From Cymbidium sinense (taxonomy: Eukaryota; Streptophyta; Magnoliopsida; Asparagales; Orchidaceae), in NCBI GenBank assembly GCA_021442155.1, contig CM038225.1, positions 81,790,925 through 81,854,924 of the forward strand: a stretch of DNA of 64,000 bases. Reading direction: 5' to 3'. The notes below the pieces were generated by a model. It was not told where the DNA came from and did no database searches. It was given only the letters and a program-made list of their open reading frames with translations. The position numbers and the translations under genes are program-made. Each line of letters begins with the position of its first letter. The stretch's first letter is position 1. Below are positions 11,240 to 22,383 of this stretch, piece after piece.

Positions 11240-12500
11240 TACTTTTGTGTACATGATTGGATCAAGCCATCAAGGCCCCTTTCATGTTACACAGGCGAGT
11301 TAGATTGGATCAGGTCTTTATGACCCCTTTCTAATAACCAGAAAGATGTAAGTCCCTTAGTCGGCATTCTTTCAAATCATCTAGGACTAAGTCCCCAGTA
11401 GACATCCTACTTTTGTGTACCTGATTAGATCAAGACAATAATGCCCCTTTCATGTTACATAGGAGAGTTAGATTGGATCAAGTCTGTATGATTTCTTTCT
11501 AATAGCCAGAAAGATATAAGTCCCCAATCGGCATTATTTTTAATCATATAGGAGTAAGTCCCAAGTTTAAATCCTACTTTTGTGTACATGATTGGATCAA
11601 GCCATCAAAGCCCTTTTTATGTTAAACAAGCGAGTTAGATTGGATCAAGTCTTTATGACCCCTTTCTAATAGCCAGAAAGATATTAGTACTCAGTCAGTA
11701 TTCTTTCTAATCATCTAGGTGTAAGTCCCCATTCGGCATCCTACTTTTGTGTACATGATTGGATCAAGCCATCAAGGACCATTTCATGTTACACAGGCGA
11801 GTTAGATTGGATCAAGTTTTTATGACCCCTTTCTAATAGCCAGAAAGATGTAAGTCCCCAGTTAGCATTCTTTATAATCATCTAGGAGTAAATCCCTAGT
11901 CGACATCCTACTTTTGTGTACATGATTAGATAAAGCCATCAAGGCCCCTTTCATGTTACACAAGAGAGTTAGATTGGATCAAGTCTTTATGACCCCTTTC
12001 TAATAGCCAGAAAGATATAAGTCCCCAGTCGGTATTCTTTCTAATCACATAGGAGTAAGTCCCCTAGTCGGCATCCTACATAGGTGTAAGTCCCTCAGTT
12101 GGCATCCTATTCTGAGGATTAGATCATGTCTTTAAGAACCCCTCTCCTCTTTTCAGCTAATTAGGAAGGATCATATGCTTAACGACCCCATCATATTAGC
12201 TAATCAAATAGGAGTAAGTCCCCTAGCTAGCTTCCTATTGAAATTTCTAGGAAATGGAATCAAGCCATTGAAGGCCCCATTTCTTTGGATTACTTAAATA
12301 GTATTAAGTCCATGTGACCCCTATTTAGTAGTCTAAGTGATGCGGATTAAGATCAAGCATTTCAAGCCTCTTCTCCCCAGCATAGCTTCTGAGAATTGGA
12401 TCATGTCTGTAAAGATCCCTCTCCTCTATTTAGCTAATTAGGATGGATCATGTCCTTATCGACCCCTTCTTATTAGCTAATCACATGAATCACCCTCCAA
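11240..12500 (+). repeat. 3' UTR hairpin array, element A
   Basis: Modules of two kinds alternate. Type I has the loop GGATCAAG...CCCCTTT with a small inner stem (GCC/GGC or GTC/GAC). Type II has the loop GTAAGTCCCCAGTCGGCAT. The flanking arms differ but pair: GTGTACATGA with TCATGTTACAC (11247/11282), TTAGA with TCTAA (11300/11330), GAAAGA with TCTTTC (11341/11368), TAGGA with TCCTA (11382/11405). About five tandem copies of a roughly 170-180-bp four-hairpin unit are followed by single, more diverged modules. Confidence 0.8.
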
Positions 12501-12667
12501 AATAAGTATATGTATGTATATGCTTATCTTTCACCATCAAAGTTAAAAAAAAAAATTAAAATCCTGAAATGGAAACCCAAGCTTATGCTTTTATGTTGAT
12601 CAATCCGATTAACACCAATATGTGTAGTGTATTTTAATTAATCCACTACACATATTGGGGCTTCATT
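12501..12667 (+). other. 3' end of internal region A with polypurine tract
   Basis: A non-repetitive stretch containing a complementary pair (CCAATATGTGTAGTG against CACTACACATATTGG, loosely) that ends in ATTGGGGCTTCATT directly before LTR2. The purine-rich ATTGGGG is the likely plus-strand primer. Confidence 0.6.
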
Positions 12668-15600
12668 TGTTGACCTCATTTTTTAATGAGGTTAACATCA
12701 ATTTGAAACTCAGTAGGAATTCCTATTCTCAAATAGGAATCTCCTAATTCAATGCTTAGGACATCTCACCTAGTGTCCTAGAAATCTTTATGAGTTTATT
12801 TGGCAGGTAGAATCAATACAAACATTCAGTTGGATTAACTCAAATAAATCAAATGAAAACCAAATTAAAATGAATGAATGAATCCAAACCCATTCCATTT
12901 GAATCAAATTGATTATTTGAACTCATTTGGAATCATACCTAACTTATTTAAACTAAATGGGTTAAAATGAAATTAAATTTAAAATCAACTCAAATTAAAT
13001 GGTTTAATCAAATCATAATGCAATTAACCATCAATTACATTATGGTTTAAATAATATACTTAAAAATTTTGAAGGCTAAAGTTAAATACAAATACTTTAA
13101 ATCAAATTATTTGGTTGGATTCAAATTCTCAAAGCCAATTCAAATGGAATTAAACCTAATCTCAAATACATTTGAGATTAATTTGGGCATATCATACTTT
13201 AGTACAAACTAAGATGATAATGCCATATTTCATGGAAATAATATAAGTAAAAAAAAGAGGGGAAGAAAGAAAAATGCCATTTGCCTAGCTTCCCCTCCAC
13301 CTCTTCATTTGAAATAGGTGGAGGATGAGGAATGAGCATGGCAGCAACCCTCCAAAGTTTGCTATCAGCCAAGCCAACCAAGGAGGAAAAATATAAAGAT
13401 GGAACTGGGACATACTTAAACCTCACCTCAAGCAATAACAACCTCTCCATCACCTTCTCCAGTAAAAATAAAGAGGAAATGAACCATTCCCCACCTCCCA
13501 AATCACCGACGAGTAGGAGAACGACCAACACCATTTGGACTGATCCAAGCTTGGTCAAGAGACCAATCCAAGAAAAGAGAGTCCAATTCTTTGGCACACA
13601 AGCTATTATTGCAATTTTGAAGCTAAACGAATTGATCCCATGGCTTGAAAGCGAAGGAACGAAGGTTCACAATTAACATACTTGCTTTTTTACTTGGAGC
13701 TTTCTATTTTGATCATTTTCATAGGAAACATGATCTTCAAGTTGATCCAACCATATAGAATCATAGGATTTCTTCAATGATCATGTAGCAATTGAAATCG
13801 TGTGATTTCGTTACCTAGATCAAAAGATATTAGCAAAATAAGTTGGACGGGTCTCGACTTCAGCATGAAATGAAGGAGACGAGCACTCCGCCATCCGATC
13901 CGTGTATTTGGATCTGACGGTCTAGATCTAGGCGGACCAGATCGAGTTTCACCATTAAGGGACCATGGAATCAAACTGGATGTTCCGGGATGATCCCATG
14001 AGCGACGGCACCATTGCTCGCGTGGACCAATGCATAGCCATGCATAGCGTGGATCCAGCGTGGGCGTAACTTAAATTCTATTAAAATTAGTTAAATAATG
14101 ATTTTAAAATTATTTAAAAATCATAAAAATATTAAAAAATCATAGAAAATCAAAAATAAATCAGAAAATTATAAATTAAAGCTCTATGGATTCAACTTGA
14201 TGAGAGGAATCCAGAGAAATTAAAATATCCAATTTTTATTGAATATTTTTTCCTTAATTTTGGTTTAATTAAAAATATTAAACCCTAATTACTCTCAAAT
14301 TAATAATATAATTAATTTGAAACTTTAGTGAAATGAAATTAAGCATAAAACGACATCTTAGATGTATTTTTGGGGATTTAATTCTCTGAATTCAAAGGAA
14401 ATTAAAATTTCATATGCTTAACCCTTAAATTAATTAAATTAATTAATCCTTAATGAAAAAATTAAGGAATTTTAATCTAACAACCTTAAATCATGTTAAT
14501 GAACTTCATTGAACATTAAAACATCACTTGAACTCAATTAAACCTAAAAATCCTTAAATTGACCAAATTAGGCAATTAAATGAATTTAATAATTCAATTA
14601 AATAACCAGAACTTAATTAAATCATAGTAAATCAACTAGTTAGACAAAAATTATGAATAACACATCATTGGAAAGGTATTTCAATGAAGAATTTATTAAA
14701 AATAAAACCCTTAACTGAATATCAATAAATTAAGCTTAATTTAGGTTTTAATGAAATAATTAAAACCCTAATTACTCCCTAATTACAACGCTAATTAAGA
14801 TAAAACTTTGGACATTTGAAATTGGCATGTAACCCCACTTACTAAAAAATTTTCAATCTTAGGTTAATGAAATAAAACATTAGGTTAATAAAATTATTAA
14901 TTAACTTAAACCTTAAACTTTGAATTAATAAAATTTAATGAAATCATTCATCTCTAATGAATTTAAGAATGAACCTAAAACTTAGGTCGATTAAATTAGA
15001 TCAAATAATTACTCAAGTGCTTTTGGTTAAGCATAATCCATGAACAAACCTAAGGTACTAATTCATATTTATGAACTTAAACCTTAAGCTTACAAATCCA
15101 TAATTTAATAACTTAAGTTAAATTGAATAAAATCAAACTCTTTAAATTAACATAAGCCAAATCAAATGAAACCCACATAGCTTAATTTAACATGAAACAA
15201 ATCAAACAAAGTAATTCAAACAAATGAAATAATTCAAAACAAATCTAAAAAGAAAAGAAACATAAAACCAATCCAAACATAAACAAAATCAAAAGGATTA
15301 ATTAAGATACTTAACAATCTTAGTTACTTTTGGAAATTTCATTAAGATTTAGAATGTGGAATAAAGTGAGTTTCATCTAAAAATGAAATTCATTCTATTT
15401 CTCATTCTTGAAAACCTATACAACTTTAATAAAATAAAATGGATTAAAAATTGGAATTAAATCACTAAACCATTTGAATTGAAACCATCCAAAGGTAAAA
15501 ATTAAACAAAATCAAACTTCAAATTTAAACTTGAACTTAAAGGCTTAGTAAAGACTTACCACACAAACCCAACTTCTACACACACTAGATTACTTTGGTC

Positions 15601-17643
15601 ACAGACTTTAGATCTAGGTTAGATCGTTCTGTGATTTTCTTTTAATCTCCTGTGATATGTTGGTTGTGCTTCACATGTGTGTGGTGTATTACTTTAGACT
15701 GGATGCCTAGGCTTGTTTGCTCGTTAGACTGGATGGTAGGACATTCTTTTTAGAATTAACACTATTTTTTTCAGGGGACTCTGTTAAAGGGATTGCTGTC
15801 ATAAATCAAAATCATGAAATTTTTTGTTTTCTTACAGGTGCTGAAAATCCCTTAACATAGTCCATAGGACAGGTGGGCTTGGCAAGCAGCTAATGCTAAG
15901 CCCGTATGTTTGTGAAATATAAACTACTTTGTGTATTTTTGAACATCTATTTTGTAGGGCTTATGATTTCTTTTGAATTTTAAATATAAATTTGACCTTA
16001 GAATTAAGTTAGGATCTATGGGGTCTAGGATTAGCAGGAGTTGACCAAACCAGGAGATGGTGTAGTGGTTCCCTGTGGAGCCCGATGGATGTCCCTGAAG
16101 AAGGAGACTTTCCTGGAAAGAAGACTAGATCTAGACTTATAGTTCTAGATCGGGTTGTATAAGGGCAGAACTCAGCTGCCCATTTTTCTTTCTTCCGAGG
16201 TGTACAATGGTACCCGGCCGCATTGGCCTTTTTCTTATATAATTTAATTTGGCTAGATTTATTTTGGGGTGCACAATAGAAACAACATGATTTTTCTAGG
16301 TTTCTTTTTGTGCTGTGTTTGTGCTGTGATGAATGCCTGGATGTAGGCTCATAGGATATACTAAATTTTCTACCCAACTAAATCAATTGAAATATAAAAA
16401 TAAATACAACTCATAATCTTCATATGAAAGTCTAGGTATTAAAGAAAGATAAAAGATGTAGCAACCCCTTAGCTGGATATTTTAACATCATGCATAAATC
16501 ATATTATTTCACTCTTGATTAATGAAGTACTACCATCCTTCCCAGAGAATTTGGGCTTGACCTTTGAGATCCTATGATGGAAGTACACCTTCTTCTATGC
16601 TGATTTGGATCATAATCTTTTTCTAATTGTATGCATTAGGCATAAATTGTATTCCTATGACCTGAAAGAATCCTGAGTCAAAGTTCATTAAAATCTAAAA
16701 AATATGCATTAGTTAGATTCATCTTCATAGCCTACATGATCTTAGGGATTAGGGAGTGAGTCTATGTTCAGAGATTCATTTAATAAGAATACAACAGCCC
16801 AACCATCTTGCATTCATATGACTTAGCCTCATTATTTTAAAATGTGCATATGCGGTGTTAGCTGGCAGCCTTCTCCAGGCAGGTTGTAAGTCCAGAAGAG
16901 TCAGGGATAGGTTAGTTCCCTCAAGTGGGGGAGAATGGCCAATGATTCCCAAGGATAGAACTAGGTTGAGCATCTAACATGTGTTAGAAGCACCTGTAGA
17001 TTATGTTTTGAAGCATCCTTTTAGGAATAAGTCTTCAACCCTAGGCATTTTTATAATCTTGTGCTGCTAGAATATAAGCCCTAGATTTCTTAGAAAATGA
17101 CAACTGAAAATATAAAATTAAATCTCAAATTTAAAGCCCAATCATAGGATAGTTAAAATATCTACTAGGTATCCCAGTATCAATAGACATTTTCTACTCT
17201 TTCCCATTTGACTCTTGAAAATAACTATTTCCAATTTGGACCTCTCCTAATTGAATTTACAAAAATCAATCCTTTGAAAGCTATCTTAGTAGTCTTTAGG
17301 AATAACCATTTATTTCTTTAATCGAAAGTATTCTTAGGAAGAGACCCTTCCTAAGATATAATTAAATATAGAGGCTTGCCTTTATAGGGAACCATGATCC
17401 CAAGATAAAATAAACCATGTTATACTTTTTCCATGTAGTTCAGAGAAAAATACTTCGGTACACGAAAGACCCATTAGCCTTAGGAGTCTTTTATTGAAAT
17501 GATTGAATCCCTTATAGGAGAGCATGTTTTTCTTTCAAAATAATATGTTTATTCTTTAATGCCATATTTGGTCATCTAAATAAAATATTCCTAAACTCTA
17601 TGTGGTGTCATTTCTTTTCTCCATTCTAGAGAAAATACCTACA
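12668..17643 (+). repeat. LTR2 (5.0 kb), shared by elements A and B
   Basis: Starts TGTTGACCTC after a purine stretch and ends in CTACA before the spacer TATTTTC and the PBS. It is colinear with LTR1 except for small indels and a deletion of about 189 bp at 14856, where TTTTCAA joins TCTTAGG. The single LTR has an internal region on each side in the same orientation, each with the correct terminal signal (polypurine tract left, PBS right). Confidence 0.85.
17333..17386 (+). promoter_or_regulatory. Paired hairpins in the 3' part of LTR2
   Basis: CTTAGGAA (17333) pairs with TTCCTAAG (17348). TATAGAGG (17367) pairs with CCTTTATA (17379) around CTTG. This is the counterpart of the pairs in LTR1, the D LTR and the E LTR. 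Confidence 0.6.
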
Positions 17644-17650
17644 TATTTTC

Positions 17651-17669
17651 TAGTGACTCCCCTTGGGAA
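17651..17669 (+). other. Primer-binding site remnant, tRNA-Arg type (element B)
   Basis: TAGTGACTCCCCTTGGGAA stands 7 bases after the LTR2 end, exactly where the better PBS of element A lies. It has more mismatches to tRNA-Arg (TAG for TGG at the start, CCTT in the middle), so it has decayed. Confidence 0.7.
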
Positions 17670-17977
17670 TGGTTCCTCTCTCCATCTTTAGAAATTGATG
17701 GTTATTTCTATATATCGATAGTGTACTAGTGTAAATCACTGGTCATGATTGCCTTTCTTTTCATTGGATACTTCTCCATTTCATCCTTGGTTGAACTTAT
17801 CTAACATATAGAAACAAAATTAGAAAGGAAATACAAAAGAGAGAGAGAGAGAGAGAGAGAAAATCTTGGCCATATTATTGGCTAAAATATTCCTGATAGG
17901 TCAAAAACCTATTTTGACCATATTCTGGTTATTTTACATATTTATTAAAATTAATTTTGTTTCTAAAACATAGAAAA
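17670..17977 (+). other. 5' leader of element B with GA microsatellite
   Basis: A leader colinear with 6277-6579. It contains an 11-unit GA run at about 17839-17860 where element A has only a short purine run, so the microsatellite grew or shrank after the copies diverged. Confidence 0.65.
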
Positions 17978-19406
17978 ATGGTTGCCCAGTTGATCTTTGC
18001 TACCACTTCTAGCATTAGCTTTTCTGTTGATAGTAGCCGCTTACATGATGGCTCCATCATCAAATTTAGGGCCGAATTTGAAAACCTCAAAATTATTATC
18101 AACGGAGTGACTGTAGCTCCTGTTATTGAGGCAACTCTGAAAAGTGAGCAACCTATTCTAGAAATTTCTATAATTTCTTTTCTCGATCCTGTTGAGGATA
18201 GGATGCTTACTAGCTAGATTACTGAAAGGGTCCAGTAGGGACCTATTCAAAAGAAATCAAAGCTGCCCTTCAGAGGCATTTCTTGTTGTAGTTCCATTTA
18301 GCACCTTTGAAGTAGGTTCCACCTCTAAAACATTTGAAATAACCAAAAGTCATAAGAAAAATAGAGGGAGGAGACTCAGGAGGATAGTTCTTAGGGAGAG
18401 GAAGCAGAGAGATATGCTAGACATGGAGCTAGCTATAAAGTGGGATGGATATACTCTTCCTTACACATCCCCACTCTTAGGTGGAAGTAGATTCTACCCT
18501 TTGTCTGATGCCCTAGAGGAGGAGGATGTGATGAGGATTGCTAGTTGTCAACCCCGTCCTTTCATCCATCCTGAAAAGAAAAGCTTTAAGCAAGTAAATA
18601 GAGAATCCCAAGGTCAACTTCACCTAACCTTACATAGGATTCCTAGATCTTCTTCCAATACTAAAGAAGATCTATTGAGAGCCATGAAGCATCAGGCATC
18701 TCAAAATCTAGCTAGAGAACTATTAGGAAGACCTACCACCTTCCATCATCAATGGGAAGGGATGGCGGTCATGTCTAATAGGTCAAAACTTTCTTACCTT
18801 GTGCCTATAGTATCAGGGCAATATCCTTGTCCCGTGCACTCACTTTCATGGCATAGAGATCAATCTACTAGGTTAAAAAATGATAGGACTTTTCCTAAGA
18901 AAACGAATAAAAGGGTTTATATTAGGAAAGTCCCTTCTACTTCTGAGCATAGGATTCCTTCACCATCCTTACCTTCTTCACCTTTAAGGAGATCTTTCGT
19001 TAGGCCTAGTTTAGATGTGCCTCTATTTTCATCACCAGGGCCTCAGGCCGAGGTACATTCATTAGATATTCCTGATAAGGGAATGGATTCTTCTCATCCA
19101 TCTCCTTATGTCAGGGAAACTATTGATGATAGTCACTTAGGTCTGGGAGCCTTCCTCGAGAGTATCCCTACATCTCAGGGAAATGTGAATGAATCATTTG
19201 AATTAAGGCCAATGAAAATTGGTGAACCAATAGATGTCATCTTAGACAGTGATGGTGTTCTACTCTCTTTATCCAAAGATGAGATGAAAAACATTATTAA
19301 AGAAGATGAAGAAAAAGAAAAATTAAAAATAACTTTTGAATATTTTGATCATGAGCAAGATGACCTGTTGGATGCTGATTTAAGGTTGCCAGTAGCACAT
19401 ATCTAC
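17978..19406 (+). pseudogene. ORF1 upstream of gag, element B
   Basis: The ATG at 17978 opens MVAQLIFATTSSISFS and stays open to 18217. Coding then continues in the frame of 18192-19478, so one frameshift separates the two parts. The product would be about 470 residues. It has a small N-terminal part (GSIIKFRAEFENLKIIING), a basic Arg/Lys patch (KKNRGRRLRRIVLRERKQR, about 18350-18410), Ser/Pro blocks, and an acidic C-terminal part. The frame runs straight into gag without a stop, so ORF1 and gag may have formed one polyprotein here. I recognise no known domain. This is the longest open frame in the window. Confidence 0.7.
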
Positions 19407-20699
19407 ATGGTTAACACTAGATCGTCTAAGAAAGAGCAGGAAGAGACACAAGAAAATTCTGCTTTAGCTTCAACCTAGTAGCTTATCCTTCAGCTTCAAA
19501 ATAAGGATGACAAATTATTTTTATGAGTAAGAAGATGGAAGAGAGGATTGCTACCATGCAATCACTCCAAAGTATGATTCCATCATATTCTTGACCCCAT
19601 CAAATTGAGCATTCAGATTCACTTCATCCTACCGATGATGTGAGGTCCACTGTTGAAGAGTATCGGCAGGAGTCAAAACCTGCAATTGTAGTACCTTCCA
19701 ACACTGAACTAAAGACATTGATAGAACAATAGATGAAATAAGCATTTGCACAGACTCGGGGCACAACCTTGACTCCAAAGGGTAGACTATACCCTAAGCA
19801 ACATTTGGCTCACTTTCACGTAAGCTATTGTAATATCGGAGGGAGCGATGCTCTATTATTTTGACACTTCGTTAGCAGCTTGAGCGGAGTTGCTTTCGAC
19901 TGGTATACTGATTTGCTAAACAATTTAGTGCGCACTTTCACCAAATTAAAAGACATATTTGTGAAGAGATTTACAGGTGTTCAGCATCATATTTCCGTAG
20001 GAGATCTTGTGGTAGCATAACAGAAGCCTGGAGAGTCACTGGTAGATTATATCCTTAGATGGAGAATCTTCAGCTTAAAATTTGAGCCTCAGTTACAAGA
20101 GCAGCATGTTGTAGTGATCCTCCTCAAGAATATACATTTCCCTATAGCCTTCCTGCTCAAAGGCTTTACTATTAAAACCTTTTAAAAACTTCTGAATAAA
20201 GCCACTAGTTTACAAGATGAAGCTCCTAGGATGTCTTTCTTAAAGACCAATCTGAGTCATCCAAGCCTAGGAAGCCTTTAAAAAAAAGAGTAGGCAATGT
20301 CTCTGTAGTGGAAAGAGGGAAAGCTCCTATGCAAGTACAACTAGAGAGAGCTTCATCTTATGAACCATAGCAACAGAAGTCATCATTCCTTAGGAATTTT
20401 CCAACTAGCTCTTTCTCAGAAAGGATGAACCAGACTTATTCCTTTAAGAGAGAGATAGTGAGAAAAATTTTCAAAAATCTAATAAAAAGCCAGACTTCAA
20501 ACTCTTTGACCCAAGAAAGCCAGAGGTTATAAAAAAGGTAAATGATCCCAATTATTGCCCATATCATCAGAGGTTGGGTCATACCATTGAGGATTGCTTT
20601 TCTTTCAAAGTCTGCCTTAAAAGAAATTTTAAGAAAGGATTGGTGACTATTCCCAAGGAGTACCTTATGGACTCTGGACATGAGTCCATTAAGGTTATA
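19407..20699 (+). pseudogene. gag: gag, element B (multiple stops)
   Basis: It starts at MVNTRSSKKEQEE. The frame is broken by the stop at 19476 and many later ones. Order of recognisable parts: coiled-coil-like N-terminus, a shortened version of the gag entry (the YPKGF segment of element A is deleted near 19790), the core LSGVAFDWYTDL and LKDIFVKRF (about 19870-19970), and finally a knuckle-like CPYHQRLGHTIEDC (20556-20598). This CPYH...H...C form replaces the classic CCHC knuckle in Tat gags. Colinear gag remnants occur in D (41771) and E (59488, minus). Confidence 0.75.
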
Positions 20700-21633
20700 A
20701 CATGTAGTTTTTCTTCCAGTTCTTCATTTCAAAATGAATGAGATATAGCTTTATCTCGTTCTACAAAGAAACATACGATGGAAATTTTAAAACTTTCTAT
20801 GCAGGATTAGAGTCAGACCCGGGAGGTGATCACCCAGGTTGATCCACTACTATCTAGAGTACGAGTTCCACCTTAGCCCAGTTCAACATTTTCAACTACA
20901 CAGAAGATCAAAAAGTGTGGTGAGGGAGGGACATCTGTATCTAATGATAGAACTATGTATGATAAACATGGAAAGGTGATACCATTTAAGCCTTTATCTT
21001 TATGTACTTATTTCAAAAGAATGAATAAAAAGTCTATCTCTAATGACATTTCTTACATTCATGCTATTTTTGATGAAACTGAATGAAAACATTGAAAAAT
21101 TAAATATCAAAAAAGAAGAATCTCATGATGATTTCTATGACTTAGGGTCTGAAACTTACATGGAAGATTTGCATAGTGACCCACTTATCATAGATATAGA
21201 AGTGCTAGACTCTGATCATTCATCAGAAAAGGATAGTCAAAAAGAGGAATAGGTTGATTCGAACCCTGGAGATATTGACAAAATAAATCTTTGTAGTGGA
21301 AGAGTCTTACCGCCTTGTTTGCCTCCTACACCTCAAGAAAAAAAGGAAGCAAATCATGGATGAAAATCTAAGTTTAGATTCCTTACTTGAAGAAATACCA
21401 GTAGAAATAAAGGTTCCTAATATAGATTATAATGTTATAGCCCATATTAAGAAGCTCCCTGCTAGATTAAGCATTTATGATGCTCTCATTCTTTCAAAAG
21501 AAATGAGAGAGTCACAGTACTGGCATTACTTGATCCAGAGATATGCCTGACTCAACTAGCAACTACTTCCTTAGAAGAGGCTTGTTACTTTAAGGAGATA
21601 CCAGAAGTTACTTTCTACAATAAGGATCTACTT
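20700..21633 (+). pseudogene. gag-protease linker, element B
   Basis: A poorly conserved stretch with short open frames at 21043-21252 (acidic, EEESHDDFYDLG type) and 21296-21550. The latter ends in [21 protein letters not shown] and LSKEMRES, a motif also found before protease in D (VYEALLMSKDF) and E ([15 protein letters not shown]). It is probably the connection between gag and the protease fold. Function unknown. Confidence 0.6.
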
Positions 21634-22383
21634 TTGGGAACCAGTGACCATAACCATCCTCTCTATATTGCTATAAAAATTGAAAATACAAGATTATCAA
21701 GAGTTCTAGTAGATCCTGGTGCATCTGTTAACATCATGAACTCTAGAACATTGGCATTCTTAAAAATTGATAGTAGAAGACTTAGCTCTAAGATGTTGTT
21801 AAGGGCTTTAATAGGTGAAAAAGCTTTAGGTTCAATCACTCTATTAATAGAAATAGAAGGATTGAAAACTGAAGCTAGATTTCACATTATAGATTCAAAA
21901 ACTTCCTTTAATGCCCTCTTAGGTAGACCTTGGATCCATGACTATATAATGGTTTCATCTTCACTCCACGAGTGTATTAAGTACACTAGAGATGGAGTGG
22001 AATATCTTATAAAAGGAGATATACAACCATTCTCTATCCATGAGATTGAGCTGTATGAAGATGCTATTTACTACATGCTTAAGAAACCTAGATTTGATTC
22101 TATGAAATCCATCATTATTGAAGTACAAAGTACAATAATAAAGAAAGGTGAAAAGAAAGAAAATGAGGAAAAAGAAAAAGAACCTCCAATAATTCATATT
22201 GATTTGAAATCCATCTCAGATGAAGAATCCCATCATAGAAATGCTTCAAAAAAGTTTGAGATTTCCTTAGAATCAGACATTGATGAGGAAGAAATCCAAA
22301 CATTAAAGGAAGAGTTTGAGCTATCCACATATGAAAAAAATGAAAAATTATGTGGATACTTTAAATTTGACTCCTCTAAATGA
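21634..22383 (+). pseudogene. pro: Aspartic protease, element B (locally open frame)
   Basis: Retropepsin-like protease that would cut the polyprotein. The 249-codon frame holds the catalytic motif VLVDPGASVNIMN (Asp codon at 21712), the flap region (EIEGLKTEARFHI), and the second signature ALLGRPWIHDY (about 21919-21950). It is followed by a charged Lys/Glu-rich linker. The active-site Asp is intact and the frame has no stop, which makes this the best-kept enzyme domain of the window. The stop at 22381 separates it from RT. Confidence 0.8.

Larger units (their letters stand above)
1086..17643 (+). mobile_element. Tat-lineage Ty3/gypsy element A: LTR1, deleted internal region, LTR2
   Basis: The element has two long direct repeats (1086-6250 and 12668-17643), both starting TGTTG and ending in CA. 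The PBS lies 7 bases inside the left repeat and a polypurine stretch abuts the right one. The internal region keeps ORF1, half of gag, the tail of RT, two RNases H and integrase. Protease and most of RT are deleted. LTR2 also serves as the left LTR of the next element, so A and B share it. The Tat assignment rests on the tRNA-Arg type PBS and the second, archaeal-like RNase H. Confidence 0.85.

Noticed and set aside
11240..12500. Regularly spaced repeats resembling a CRISPR array
   Set aside because: The repeats are imperfect, alternate between two types, lie between integrase and LTR of a plant retroelement, and have no cas genes. Hairpin modules explain them.
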